Assembly (NCBI GenBank): GCA_013299055.1
Contig: JAAFKB010000016.1
Location: forward strand, 1-51,817
Direction of reading: 5' to 3'
From: Sphaerotilus sp.
Lineage (GTDB): Bacteria; Pseudomonadota; Gammaproteobacteria; Burkholderiales; Burkholderiaceae_C
Length of the DNA: 51,817 bases
Shown: in pieces, positions 8,356 through 18,032 of the stretch
Numbering within the stretch: position 1 is the first letter of the stretch
Layout: each line of letters starts with the position of its first letter
The notes under the pieces: generated by a model
What the model saw: only the letters and a program-made list of their open reading frames with translations
What the model was told of the DNA's origin: nothing
Database searches by the model: none
Translations under genes and position numbers: made by a program

Positions 8356-9966
8356 ATGACCACCAGTAGTACGCGAGTAGTCCACGTCCGCGAATCGCAC
8401 ATGCCGTCATCAGCCCCTGCGCAAGCTGTTGCCAGCCCTATGCGGCTTGCCGCCCTTGCCGCTGTAGCGACAGTGGCGGCGTTGGCATTGCCGCTGGTAT
8501 TGCCTGCACTGCACGGCGTCGCCAGCGCGCTCCTGGCGGTGTGGGGTGATCAGGCCCTGGCTGGCGGCGGCACCTTGTGGCCGGGTAGCCGGGTGCAAGG
8601 CCTGCTGGGGCAGAGCCTGCTGCTGTCGCTGCTGTCGGCGCTGCTCGCCACGGCCGTCGCCGCGCTGTGGGCGCTGGCCTTGCTGATGCCGCAGGGCCGC
8701 GCATGGCGCATGGCCTTGTCCGCGCTGCTGGTGGCCTCGTTCTGCTTCGGCACAGTGGTCCACCTGCTGGCCTGGCGGGCCGTGTTCCCGGTCGTCAGCG
8801 GCGGGTTGGCGGGTTGGGCGCTGGCGGTGGTGACGCTCGCTCTGCGTTACGCACCCCTGGCAGCCGCATTGCTTGCCACCGGTCTGGCCAGTCTGGAGCG
8901 TGCCGAGCTGGACACCGCGCTGTGTACCGGCGGTGCGCGTGCGCTGTGGGCGGTGGCGCGGCGCCGTCTGCTGCGGCTGGCTGGCATGGCACTGGCCGCA
9001 GTCGGCGCACTGGTGTTTTCTGAGTCCGAACTGCCACCGTTGCTGGGTGTGCATGTCTACGCCGAGGAATTCCTGAGCCAGGTGGCGCTGGAGCCATCCA
9101 CCAGCGTGGCCGCAGCCTTGGGGTGGCCTTTGATGGCGGTGGCACTGCTGTGCGCCGTGCTGCTGGCGGGGTTGCCGCGGCTGCGCGCGACGGCGGCGGG
9201 AGCGGTCTCGCTGGGCTGGATCGGCCACTGGGCACAGCCGCCAGTCTGGTTGCGTTCATGTTTACCCGCCACCGCATTGGCGCTCGCCGCCTTGCCTTTG
9301 CTGCTGTTGGCCTGGGGCAGCCTCCAGTCCACCGGCCGCTGGCCGGCGCATGCCGGTGCCGCGTTGTTTTCGAGCCTCTGGGTGGCCGGACTGTCAGCCT
9401 TGCTGGCCTGTGCCTGGGCCTGGGGCCTTGCCAGTGCGGCTGTGCGGGCCGGCAGCGTCGTCGTGCCGATGTTGAACGTGTTGCTCTGGGTGATGATGCT
9501 GTGGCCGTCGGCACTCACCGGCATCGCGCTGGCCGGCTGGTCCGCACCCGACTGGGCAGACCCAGCCGCACCGCTGGTGCTGGCCCATGCGTTGCGCGTA
9601 CTGCCCTTTGCGGCCTGGGTGCTGCTGGTTTTTCGTGAGGTGCAACCGCGTGCGCCGGTGGAACAGTTGCGGGCCTTGGGTGCCCGGGGCTGGCCCGCGC
9701 TGCGGCATGTACACCTGCCTGCAGCTTTGCCCGGTCTGACCGCGGCGTTCCTGCTCTGCGGCGGCCTGTCGTTGGCGGAATTGACGGCCACTGTGCTGAC
9801 CGTGCCGCCGGGCATGGAAACCGTGATCTTGCGCTTGTACAACCTGCTGCACTATGGTGACCAACGTGGCGTGATGTTGCTGGCCCTGGTCCAGGGTTTG
9901 ACGGTGGCCCTGGGCATCATGCTGGCCTTGGTTTTCTGGGGGAGGCGCGATGCTGGAAATCGATGA
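8356..9966 (+). CDS. ABC transporter permease, fused two-domain (FbpB/ThiP type)
   Basis: The 536-residue inner-membrane protein has about twelve hydrophobic segments arranged as two homologous halves. Each half has an EAA-like cytoplasmic loop: ELDTALCTGGARALW near 195 and EQLRALGARGWPALRHVHLP near 435. This is the layout of FbpB and ThiP permeases, where one chain forms the whole channel. An ATG at 8401 is an alternative start that would omit a 15-residue polar lead. The 3' end overlaps the ATPase gene by 17 bp. Confidence 0.85.
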   Translation: MTTSSTRVVHVRESHMPSSAPAQAVASPMRLAALAAVATVAALALPLVLPALHGVASALLAVWGDQALAGGGTLWPGSRVQGLLGQSLLLSLLSALLATAVAALWALALLMPQGRAWRMALSALLVASFCFGTVVHLLAWRAVFPVVSGGLAGWALAVVTLALRYAPLAAALLATGLASLERAELDTALCTGGARALWAVARRRLLRLAGMALAAVGALVFSESELPPLLGVHVYAEEFLSQVALEPSTSVAAALGWPLMAVALLCAVLLAGLPRLRATAAGAVSLGWIGHWAQPPVWLRSCLPATALALAALPLLLLAWGSLQSTGRWPAHAGAALFSSLWVAGLSALLACAWAWGLASAAVRAGSVVVPMLNVLLWVMMLWPSALTGIALAGWSAPDWADPAAPLVLAHALRVLPFAAWVLLVFREVQPRAPVEQLRALGARGWPALRHVHLPAALPGLTAAFLLCGGLSLAELTATVLTVPPGMETVILRLYNLLHYGDQRGVMLLALVQGLTVALGIMLALVFWGRRDAGNR

Positions 9967-10648
9967 ATTGCAGGTGCTGCGCAAGGGTTTTGCTGTGCAG
10001 GTGGCCGGACTGAAAGTGGCGGCGGCGCAGCGGCTCACCATCATTGGCCCCTCAGGCGGGGGCAAGTCGACGCTGCTGCGCGCCCTCATGGGACTGGAGC
10101 CGCAGGCCCGGGTGCGGGGCTTGCGATGGCAAGGGGCGGACATCAGTTTCGCGCCACCCGACAAAAGGCCCTTCGGATGGCTGCCGCAGGAGCTGGGGCT
10201 GTGGCCCAGCCTGCGGGCAGGTGAACATGTCGCTTTCGCACGCACCCGTGGGCGTAGTGCAAAACCCAGCGACGACGACTTCAAGGTGCTGGACATGGTG
10301 GCCTTGGGTCATCGCCGAAACGCCTACCCGGCGACCCTGTCGGGCGGCGAGCGGCAGCGGCTGGCCTTTGCACGGGTCATTGCTGCACGTTCACCCTGGG
10401 CCGTGCTGGATGAGCCGTTCTCGAATCTCGATCCGGTGATCGCCCACGATCTGGCCCTGGTCTTTGCCGACCTGACCCTGCGTGAGGGCATGGGCATGAT
10501 TCAGGTCAGCCACCAGGTGCGACGGCCACAGGCCGAGGATCTGTTCTGGGTGATCGAGGACGGCCGACTGACACAGGCCGGTCCTTGGCAGGCGCTGCAA
10601 CACACGCCGGCCACGCCGTGGATCGAACGTTTCGTCAGCCTGCAATGA
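9950..10648 (+). CDS. ABC transporter ATP-binding protein
   Basis: The 232-residue ATPase powers the importer encoded upstream. It shows Walker A (GPSGGGKST), a Q-loop region (WLPQELGLWP), the ABC signature (LSGGERQRLAFAR), Walker B (WAVLDEP) and a D-loop (FSNLDP), then an H-loop SHQVRRP. It lacks the C-terminal regulatory extension seen in longer FbpC/PotA proteins; the length is like ThiQ. The ATG lies six bases after a strong GGGGGAGG site inside the permease gene. Confidence 0.9.
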   Translation: MLEIDELQVLRKGFAVQVAGLKVAAAQRLTIIGPSGGGKSTLLRALMGLEPQARVRGLRWQGADISFAPPDKRPFGWLPQELGLWPSLRAGEHVAFARTRGRSAKPSDDDFKVLDMVALGHRRNAYPATLSGGERQRLAFARVIAARSPWAVLDEPFSNLDPVIAHDLALVFADLTLREGMGMIQVSHQVRRPQAEDLFWVIEDGRLTQAGPWQALQHTPATPWIERFVSLQ

Positions 10649-11127
10649 AATTGCCGCTCCTGGTCCGATGGGTGGTAGCGATGGCGCTGGTTGGAGCGGG
10701 TCAGCACGCGGTTGCAGCCGAACGTCTGATGCAGACCTGGCACCCCTGGCAAATGGACTCAGTGCTCGTCGTGTGGGCGTTGACACAAGTGCCACGGGCC
10801 CAACCGCTGGTGGTCGAGTCGGTCGTCCGCGGCACGCCCATCCCGCCCGAACAGGCCATCGATACGCCCGAATCCCCGTACCGCCGCAATGGCCGACGCA
10901 CGGCGTTCGAAGAAGCGGTACGGCAGACAGGCGTGTCACACCCCTGCCTTCCCCGCCTGCACGAGGCAGTAAGGGTGGTTGAGCTGGCGTCGTGGCGAAA
11001 GCCCGAATACCCGGCGGTGGAAGCGTTCGAAGCCCGCCTGCGGAGGCTCATACCATCCCAGCCCATGCGCGGGGGCCTGGATGCCGCGTTGGAAGAGGTG
11101 GAAAAGTACTGCAAGGAGGGCAAGTGA
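10645..11127 (+). CDS. Exported protein resembling the ChrB-type chromate-resistance domain
   Basis: The 160-residue protein starts by ATGA overlap with the ATPase gene. A signal peptide (cleavage near residue 24, HAVA-AE) directs it to the periplasm. The mature part follows the pattern of the Chrome_Resist/ChrB C-terminal family: D-x-x-L-V-V-W at the start, an IDTPESPYRRNGRRTAFEEA segment, then GVSHPCLPRLHEAVRVVEL and a closing GLDAALEEVEKYC helix. This is pattern recognition, not a search result. The usual WLIRRF segment is poorly kept, so biochemical activity is uncertain. Coupling to an ABC importer suggests a link to metal or oxyanion handling. Confidence 0.5.
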   Translation: MKLPLLVRWVVAMALVGAGQHAVAAERLMQTWHPWQMDSVLVVWALTQVPRAQPLVVESVVRGTPIPPEQAIDTPESPYRRNGRRTAFEEAVRQTGVSHPCLPRLHEAVRVVELASWRKPEYPAVEAFEARLRRLIPSQPMRGGLDAALEEVEKYCKEGK

Positions 11128-12053
11128 AGAACATCTCGTTGACCAAGGGCACACGGCATCTGCGGACGGCCTGCCTTGCGCTGGCGTTGCTGGTGACCGC
11201 GACGGCGGCACTGTCACAGCCCGAATCCGGCCCGCCGGGCTCGCCTGGCCTGCCAATCGGCATGAGCTTCGTGGCACAGGACGCCGCCGGCATCTGGGGC
11301 CTGTATCGCATCGATGAGCGCCGAGTCGCAGTGCGCCTGCCCACCCAGTTGGAGCCCCGCCTGGCCTGCGTCGTTCCGAACGGTAGCAAGTTCGTCTATT
11401 CGGCAGCCGACGGCAGCATTCGCCTGGGCACTGCGCGCCCAGGCGAAGAATCGGTCTTGGCGCACGCCGATACCAGGCGCAGCTTCACCCAGCCCTGCCT
11501 GTCCGCCGACGGCCGTGAGGTGTACGTCGTGGAGATGGCCGAAGGCAAGAGCATCGAGACCGAGATCATTCGCTACACCAGCGGCGCCGATCGACCTGAG
11601 CGCATTGCCAGCCAACCCGGCGCGCAACACGACCCCTTCGTGCATCAGAAACGTTGGCTGGTCTACGCCAGCGTAGGCTGCTCGGCCGGTTGCGAGGAAC
11701 TGCTGGTGGAGATCTGGACACGTGACCTGCTGACGGGCAAGGCCCGGCAACTGACCCTGCTCAATGCACTGTCGCAAGGGCCGGTGACCGATGGACGCCG
11801 AGTCGTCTTCAGCAGCAACACCACCGGCACCCACCAGTTATGGCAGGTGGGCTTGGATGGCAGCAGTGTGCAACAACTGACCCGCTCCCCCTTGAGCCAG
11901 GCTGTCTCGCCGGCCCTGTGTGGCGGAACCCTGCACTTCGTGAAGTCGACCCCGGGCAGCGCAGCCATTGTCCGTCTGACGCAAGACGGTCAAGAAGTGG
12001 AACTGTCCTTTCCTGGCTTGAAGTCCTTTCGTGCCTTGAGGTGCCTGTCATGA
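11124..12053 (+). CDS. Secreted TolB-like (PD40) beta-propeller protein
   Basis: Translation probably starts at GTG 11124, which overlaps the previous stop (GTGA) and has AGGAGGG five bases upstream. This gives 309 residues with a signal peptide ending near SQPES. Repeated units such as GSKFVYSAADGSIRLG, GTHQLWQVGLDGSSVQQLT and DGRRVVFSSN are PD40/TolB propeller blades. Such propellers bind proteins or small ligands in the periplasm. It sits between the ChrB-like gene and a FlgD-like gene, overlapping both. Its partner is unknown. Confidence 0.75.
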   Translation: MKNISLTKGTRHLRTACLALALLVTATAALSQPESGPPGSPGLPIGMSFVAQDAAGIWGLYRIDERRVAVRLPTQLEPRLACVVPNGSKFVYSAADGSIRLGTARPGEESVLAHADTRRSFTQPCLSADGREVYVVEMAEGKSIETEIIRYTSGADRPERIASQPGAQHDPFVHQKRWLVYASVGCSAGCEELLVEIWTRDLLTGKARQLTLLNALSQGPVTDGRRVVFSSNTTGTHQLWQVGLDGSSVQQLTRSPLSQAVSPALCGGTLHFVKSTPGSAAIVRLTQDGQEVELSFPGLKSFRALRCLS

Positions 12054-13138
12054 GTCGATTTCGTGTTGCCATCGCCTGCTCGCTGCTGACTTTCCCGCTG
12101 ATGGTGCTTGGGCAAGTGAAGCTGTTGAGTGTGAGTGCGACCGAACTGGCCAGCACAGACAACGCCAACGTGGTGTACACCGTGCGCACCACCGACGACG
12201 GTGCTTTATCACTCGATGTGCTGACGGGAGATGGGGATGTGGTGCGCCACCTGGTGAAACCGGACGCAAAGGCCGGCGAACACCAATTGACCTGGGACGG
12301 ACGGGACTCGCGCGGCCGACCCGTCCCCGACGAAGCCTACTGCCCCCGAGTGACGCTTCAGACGGCCAACGTTCGAGCTGAGGACAACCCTTGCCGGCGA
12401 ACTGGCGGCGAGGTGCTCAGCGATCTGAAGCCCAGCATCACCTCGAACGGCGACATTGCCTACACCGTCGAAAGTGCCGCGCGCGTGCTGATTCGGGTGG
12501 GTGTTAAACACGGCGCGATGATACGGTCTCTGTCCGTTTGGCGGCCACGCCCGGCGGGGCGCAACCTGCACCGCTGGAATGGCTTTGACGAGAGTGGTCA
12601 GATCGACCTGCGTACCGACCGGCTCGCGCTGCTGGTCACCGCGTTCAAGCTGCCGGATTTCAGCGTCATCACCACCGGCCAGACCGGGCTGGACTATCGG
12701 GCGTGGCGAGCCACCCAGGGTTGGCCCGAGAAGCCGGACACACCCGTGGATGGCGGCGCGGCAACGCCCCTGGAACGCGGTGGCGTTCGAATTGCACGTC
12801 AGCACTACATGGCGCGCTACAAGGATCGGGAGCCTCGAATCACGGTGCGCTTCCTGGACAAGACCGGCAAGCCCTTGAATCCGGCCCGGAAGACGCCGGA
12901 CGAGGTTCGCGTCCTGGTCGATCTCCATCCCGAGGACCGGTGGCTGATGCAGGAGCAACTGTACGAAGTGGCCTTTTTCGTGAATGGCGACTTCGTCTCG
13001 GAAGAGGAGAACGGGTATGTACCGATCGGCTGGCTGTGGAACACCGCGGGCTTGTCACGAGGCCGCCACCTGCTGACCGTGAACCTCACCGGGTTCACAG
13101 GCAGGGTTGGGACCAAAACCATCGCAGTCCAGAAGTGA
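12050..13138 (+). CDS. Secreted protein with FlgD-like Ig repeats
   Basis: The 362-residue product starts by ATGA overlap with the propeller gene and has a signal peptide (cleavage after MVLG-Q). Residues about 25-110 and 125-210 look like FlgD-type Ig units, with TWDGRDSRGRPVPDEAY and HRWNGFDESGQI in the characteristic place. The C-terminal half (about 230-362) is a different domain I do not recognise. FlgD-type units also occur in the PKD lipoprotein at the other end of this block, which suggests the two clusters may act on a common extracellular assembly. It is the last gene of the operon. Confidence 0.7.
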   Translation: MSRFRVAIACSLLTFPLMVLGQVKLLSVSATELASTDNANVVYTVRTTDDGALSLDVLTGDGDVVRHLVKPDAKAGEHQLTWDGRDSRGRPVPDEAYCPRVTLQTANVRAEDNPCRRTGGEVLSDLKPSITSNGDIAYTVESAARVLIRVGVKHGAMIRSLSVWRPRPAGRNLHRWNGFDESGQIDLRTDRLALLVTAFKLPDFSVITTGQTGLDYRAWRATQGWPEKPDTPVDGGAATPLERGGVRIARQHYMARYKDREPRITVRFLDKTGKPLNPARKTPDEVRVLVDLHPEDRWLMQEQLYEVAFFVNGDFVSEEENGYVPIGWLWNTAGLSRGRHLLTVNLTGFTGRVGTKTIAVQK

Positions 13139-13199
13139 CGGTGCTGCGCGGAAGGGCAGCCTAGATGGATGCAGCATCCGGACAGGCTTTGCGGCGCCC

Positions 13200-13823
<624 letters not shown>

Positions 13824-13886
13824 GGACAGGCTCAGGGTTGCAGGTTCAGTCAGATCACAGGGCACAGGCCACAAGGCACAGGCCAT

Positions 13887-15710
13887 TCACAGCCAGGTCA
13901 CGGCGCCTTCTTCGGCAGTCAGCACGTTGCGGCGCATCCCGCCGAACAGCTCGCGGCCCATGCCGTGTCCGGCGTCGTCGGTCAGCGCGTCGGGGCGTGT
14001 TTCGATGGCCCGCGCCGCCCATTCCTCGGCCGGCACCAGCGCCTCCAGCACCCCCGTCACGGCATCGACGCGCACCAGATCGCCCGTGCGGACCTTGCCC
14101 AGTGGCCCACCGGCCAGCACTTCGGGGCTGACGTGGATGGCGGCCGGCACCTTGCCCGACGCGCCGCTCATCCGCCCGTCCGTGACCAGCGCGACGCGGA
14201 AGCCCTTGTCCTGCTGCACGGCCAGCGGCGGCGTGAGCTTGTGGAGTTCGGGCATGCCGTTGGCTTTCGGCCCCTGGAAGCGCACGACAGCCACGAAGTC
14301 ACGCTCCAGTTCACCCGCCCGGAAGGCCACATGCAGCGCCTCCTGGCTGTCGAAGACGATGGCCGGGGCTTCGATGACGTGGCGGTCCTCGGGCACGGCG
14401 CTGACCTTCATCACGCCGCGGCCGAGATTGCCGGCGAGCAGTTTCAGGCCACCGGATTCGCCGAACGGCACGGCGGCGGTGCGCACGATGCTGTCGTCGA
14501 TCGGCGTGGCGGGCAGGTCGTGCCAGACGAGCTTGCCATCCGGCCCTTGTGTCGGCACACGGCCATACGCGGCCATGCCACCCTCGGCGACCGTCAGCAC
14601 GTCACCGTGCAGGCAGCCGCTGTCGAGCAGCTCGCGCAGGACAAAACCCGGTCCGCCCGCGGCCTGGAACTGGTTCACGTCCGCCTTGCCGTTCGGGTAG
14701 ACCCGCGACAGCAGCGGCGTGCAGGCCGACAGCTCGGAGAAATCGGTCCAGTCGATCACGATGCCCGCCGAGCGGGCGACCGCCACCCAGTGGATCAGGT
14801 GGTTGGTCGAGCCGCCCGTGGCCAGCAGCGCCACCATGGCGTTGACGATGCAGCGTTCGTCCACCAGCTCGCCGATCGGCGTGAACCGCTGGCCCTTGCG
14901 GATCGACAGCACGGTGCGCACGGCCTCGCGGGTGAGCGCCTCGCGCAGGCCGGCGTGCGGGTGGATGAAGGCGGTGCCGGGCACGTGCAGGCCCATCGCC
15001 TCCAGCAGCATCTGGTTGGAGTTGGCGGTGCCGTAGAAGGTGCAGGTGCCGGCGCCGTGGTAGGCGGCGGATTCGGCTTCGAGCAGCTTGTCGCGGCCGA
15101 CCAGCCCTTGCGCGAACTGCTCGCGGACCTTGGACTTGTCGCTGTTGGACAAGCCCGTGCTCATCGGCCCGGCCGGCACGAACACGCACGGCAGGTGCCC
15201 GAACTGCAGCGCCCCGATCAGCAATCCGGGCACGATCTTGTCGCACACGCCCAGCAGCAGCGCCGCATCGAACACGTCGTGCGCCAGGCCGACCGCCGTG
15301 GCCATGGCGATCGTGTCGCGCGAGAACAGGCTCAGCTCCATGCCCGCGAAGCCCTGCGTCACCCCGTCGCACATCGCCGGCACGCCGCCCGCCACCTGGG
15401 CCGTCGCGCCGTGGCGGTGGGCTTCGTCGCGGATCAGCGCGGGGTAGCTTTCGTAGGGCTGGTGTGCCGACAACAGATCGTTGTAGGCGGTGATGATGCC
15501 AATGTTGGGTGCCTTCTCGGCCACCACGCGGAACTTGTCCGACCCCGGCAGCGCGGCAAACGCATGCGCCACGTTGGCACAGCCCATGCGATCCGCCCCA
15601 CGCGGTTGCGCCGCCGCTGCCCGTGTCCGGCGAAGGTAGGCCTCGCGCTGCGGACGGCTGCGTTCACGGATGCGGGCGGTGATGTCGGCGATCTGGGATT
15701 TCATGGGCAC
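13887..15710 (-). CDS. edd: 6-phosphogluconate dehydratase
   Basis: Edd dehydrates 6-phosphogluconate to KDPG, feeding Eda. The 607-residue protein matches the IlvD/Edd family at its usual length. Cysteines expected to hold the [4Fe-4S] cluster are in AMCDGVTQG and GVCDKIVPG, and the substrate loop [24 protein letters not shown] region is present. A GTG at 15710 (AGGA six bases upstream) and an ATG at 15704 are both possible starts. The promoter with a HexR-like site lies 39-67 bp upstream. Confidence 0.95.
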   Translation of the reverse strand: MPMKSQIADITARIRERSRPQREAYLRRTRAAAAQPRGADRMGCANVAHAFAALPGSDKFRVVAEKAPNIGIITAYNDLLSAHQPYESYPALIRDEAHRHGATAQVAGGVPAMCDGVTQGFAGMELSLFSRDTIAMATAVGLAHDVFDAALLLGVCDKIVPGLLIGALQFGHLPCVFVPAGPMSTGLSNSDKSKVREQFAQGLVGRDKLLEAESAAYHGAGTCTFYGTANSNQMLLEAMGLHVPGTAFIHPHAGLREALTREAVRTVLSIRKGQRFTPIGELVDERCIVNAMVALLATGGSTNHLIHWVAVARSAGIVIDWTDFSELSACTPLLSRVYPNGKADVNQFQAAGGPGFVLRELLDSGCLHGDVLTVAEGGMAAYGRVPTQGPDGKLVWHDLPATPIDDSIVRTAAVPFGESGGLKLLAGNLGRGVMKVSAVPEDRHVIEAPAIVFDSQEALHVAFRAGELERDFVAVVRFQGPKANGMPELHKLTPPLAVQQDKGFRVALVTDGRMSGASGKVPAAIHVSPEVLAGGPLGKVRTGDLVRVDAVTGVLEALVPAEEWAARAIETRPDALTDDAGHGMGRELFGGMRRNVLTAEEGAVTWL

Positions 15711-15748
15711 GGTCGATCCTGCATGTCGATGCTGAAACTTGACTCTCG

Positions 15749-15777
15749 ATTACAACGTAACTAAGTTACAGCGTCAA
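15749..15777 (-). promoter_or_regulatory. edd-eda promoter with HexR-like operator in the spacer
   Basis: Read on the minus strand, TTGACG (15777-15772) and TGTAAT (15754-15749) are separated by exactly 17 bp, a near-consensus sigma70 promoter. The spacer contains a 13-bp palindrome, GTAACT-A-AGTTAC in plus orientation (15757-15769), inside a 15-mer that fits the known HexR pattern TGTAATnnnATTACA with few changes. HexR (RpiR family) represses edd-eda in many proteobacteria and is released by KDPG. A protein bound here would block RNA polymerase. The regulator gene is not in the window. Confidence 0.75.
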
Positions 15778-15821
15778 CTCAATCGCCAGTCCCCCACCCA
15801 GCCCTGCGCCACCCCGGAAAG

Positions 15822-15870
15822 GCCGACAGCCCGACACGGTGGAGGATGTCCACCCTGGCGGGCTGTCGGC
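15822..15870 (-). terminator. Long hairpin between the OmpA-like gene and edd, possible terminator
   Basis: A perfect 12-bp inverted repeat (15822-15833 and 15859-15870, GCCGACAGCCCG and its complement) encloses a loop with a second stem (GGTGGA/TCCACC). It lies downstream of the OmpA-domain gene on the minus strand and upstream of the edd promoter. Only a short T tract (CTTTCC) follows on the minus strand, so intrinsic termination may be weak. It could also be a transcriptional insulator. Confidence 0.5.
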
Positions 15871-15914
15871 AGGGAACCCGGCCGTAACCGGATCGTAACT
15901 TTCCGGTGTCTGAC

Positions 15915-16433
15915 TTACGGTGCGTCGACCAGACGGATCTCGACCCGGCGGGCTTCGCGCTCGGTACCGGTGCCGGTGGTGCTCTCCGGCTTGCGCAGCA
16001 GCACCTGGTTCAGCGGGATGCCAGCCGCCAGCAAGGCGGCGCGCACGGCCTTGGCGCGCTGCTTGGCCAGCTCGGCGTTCTGCACCGGATCGCCCGAAGC
16101 GTCGTGGTAGCCCGACAGCAGCACGCGCTTGCCCGGATCGGCGGCCAGCGCCTTGACGGTCTCGGCCATGGCGGGTTCAGCGTCGGGCTGCAGGGCAGCC
16201 GAGCCGGACTCGAAGTAGGCGGTGGCCAGGGCCGCGGTGGTGGTGGTGTAGTCGACCAGCACGTCGGCGGCTTCGGTGGCGGCGGCCACGGCGGTCTGGG
16301 CCACGGGCGCAGCCGGGCCCTTCATCGTGCGCACCACGGCAAAGCCCAGCACGCCCAGCAGCAGCACGGCCACGCTGGAAAACACCACCCAAAGGCCCAC
16401 CTTGCGGCTGTCGTCGCGATCGTCGTCACTCAT
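15915..16433 (-). CDS. Membrane-anchored OmpA-domain protein
   Basis: The 172-residue protein has a short charged cytoplasmic N-terminus, one membrane helix (about 13-34), a linker and a C-terminal OmpA/MotB-type peptidoglycan-binding domain (about 70-170). In that domain YFESGSAAL, GYHDASGD and QRAKAVRAAL supply the conserved aspartate and arginine that bind diaminopimelate. It probably tethers the inner membrane to the cell wall. GAGGAGGAG precedes the ATG. It is transcribed alone. Confidence 0.85.
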   Translation of the reverse strand: MSDDDRDDSRKVGLWVVFSSVAVLLLGVLGFAVVRTMKGPAAPVAQTAVAAATEAADVLVDYTTTTAALATAYFESGSAALQPDAEPAMAETVKALAADPGKRVLLSGYHDASGDPVQNAELAKQRAKAVRAALLAAGIPLNQVLLRKPESTTGTGTEREARRVEIRLVDAP

Positions 16434-16568
16434 GGAGAACTCCTCCTCATCGTTAAAAGGTGCGCAAGTTTAAGGGGCTTTGCGGGGAGAACGCCGGTCC
16501 GGTCGGTGACAGCTCAGGCAGCGGTCATCGCTTGTCGCACGGGCACCACTGCGTGACACTCTCCCACC

Positions 16569-17222
16569 ATGACGCCCCCAACGCTTCCCTTGGTCGGGCC
16601 TGCAGGCTGCTCGGCCCACGCCCTGGCCCTGTGGCACACCACCCGCCAGCAGCTGCAGGTCCGCCTCGACGCCGGACAGCCGTTCTGGCTGTATGCCTAC
16701 GGCTCGCTGCTCTGGCGCCCGCAGTTCGCGCCCGACGAGATCCGCCCCGCCCGGCTGTGGGGCCACCACCGGGCGCTGCGCATGCGCTCGCGGGTGAACC
16801 GGGGCTCGCCGGACTGTCCGGGGCTGGTGTTCGCGCTGCTGCCGGGCGGGTCGTGTGTCGGCCAGGTCCACCGGGCGCGGGTGGACGAGGCGCTCGGGCA
16901 GCTCGACGCGCTGTGGGAGCGCGAGATGCCCAACGGCGTCTACACCCCGCGCTGGCTGCGCTGCCACACGCCGGACGGCCCGGTCGAGGCGCTGGCGTTC
17001 ACGCTCGATCCGGCCCACCCCAGCCACACCGGGCGCCTGGACGACGCGGCGCACGTCACCATCTTCCGCCATGCCGAGGGGCGCTACGGCCGCACCGTGG
17101 ACTACCTGCACCGCACCGCGCTGTGCCTGCAGGCGCTGGCCATCCGCGACGCCGAGGTCTCACGCCTCGTGCGGCTGGCCCGACGGCACGGACTGCTGCC
17201 AGGCCAGGACGGTGCTGGATGA
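16569..17222 (+). CDS. ChaC-like gamma-glutamylcyclotransferase
   Basis: The 217-residue protein belongs to the ChaC family, which cleaves glutathione to 5-oxoproline and Cys-Gly in the cytoplasm. The substrate-binding YGSLLWRP (about 44-51) and the catalytic glutamate in LWEREM (about 117-122) are present, followed by the H-x-x-G-x-Y-G-R-T-x-D-Y segment. Its 3' end overlaps the convergent MobA-like gene by 63 bp. Length and motifs agree with an active enzyme. Confidence 0.88.
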   Translation: MTPPTLPLVGPAGCSAHALALWHTTRQQLQVRLDAGQPFWLYAYGSLLWRPQFAPDEIRPARLWGHHRALRMRSRVNRGSPDCPGLVFALLPGGSCVGQVHRARVDEALGQLDALWEREMPNGVYTPRWLRCHTPDGPVEALAFTLDPAHPSHTGRLDDAAHVTIFRHAEGRYGRTVDYLHRTALCLQALAIRDAEVSRLVRLARRHGLLPGQDGAG

Positions 17223-17816
17223 GCGGGCACGGTCCAGATCGGCCGTGGTGTTGATGTCCTGCAGCGCGCCAGGATCGTCGACCTCGACCGCGTGGGAGGG
17301 GTAGCGCGCCAGCAGCCGGCGCAGGCCCTCCTCGCCACTGAGCAGCACCAGCTCCGAGTACAGCTCCACCGACAGGCCGACCGGGAAGCCCTGCCGCCCA
17401 CGGTGCTGGGCGTAGGCGACGGGCGCGCCGGTGAGGCCCAGTGCCACGGCGCGCAGGGTCTGTGGCTGCACCAGCGGCATGTCGCCCGGCAGGACCAGCC
17501 AGCCTGGCACATGGGGCCGTGCCCCCACACCCGCTGCGATCGAGAACCCCACGCCGAGCGGCTCCCGACTGGCCGAGCCGACGGGCGGCAGCAGCACGAT
17601 GTCGCGCGAGGCCACGACGCTGCGCGCCACGTCGACCAGGCCGGCCACCGTGACCACCACCAGCGGCAGTCCGGCCGTCACCACCGCCCCCAAGGTATGG
17701 GCAAGCACGGCGGCAGGGCCCAGCGGCTGGGCCAGCTTGGGAACTCCGCCACCGAAGCGCACTCCCGCGCCGGCGGCCAGCACCACCACGGTCGGCAACA
17801 TGCGGGCGGGGCTCAT
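17160..17816 (-). CDS. MobA-like nucleotidyltransferase (molybdopterin cytidylyl/guanylyltransferase family)
   Basis: The 218-residue protein carries the nucleotide-binding LAAGAGVRFGGGVPKLAQPL near its N-terminus and LPGDMPLVQP, the metal-binding aspartate region of MobA/MocA enzymes. GRQGFPVGLS matches the RGHP-like acceptor loop, and DINTTADL is the typical ending. These enzymes attach CMP or GMP to molybdopterin, or activate other phospho-substrates. No molybdenum-enzyme genes lie nearby, so the exact substrate is open. Start chosen at ATG 17816; the frame stays open to 17918. Confidence 0.8.
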   Translation of the reverse strand: MSPARMLPTVVVLAAGAGVRFGGGVPKLAQPLGPAAVLAHTLGAVVTAGLPLVVVTVAGLVDVARSVVASRDIVLLPPVGSASREPLGVGFSIAAGVGARPHVPGWLVLPGDMPLVQPQTLRAVALGLTGAPVAYAQHRGRQGFPVGLSVELYSELVLLSGEEGLRRLLARYPSHAVEVDDPGALQDINTTADLDRARSSSTVLAWQQSVPSGQPHEA

Positions 17817-18032
17817 GCGGTGGTCCTGTTGCGGTGACGGCGGCGGTTGAAGTGGTTCATGAAGGTTCCATCCCTGTGGTGGTTCGTTGTTCTGGCGTGC
17901 TCCCATGGGAACGCACAACGCTGGCGGAGTGAACTGGTGCCTTCACTTAAGGAGTAGTGCTAGATCGCCTGCGTGGTGCGACAAAAGGCGCGACATCGCG
18001 GTACAGCACGGGACATTCCTATACTGCCCGGC

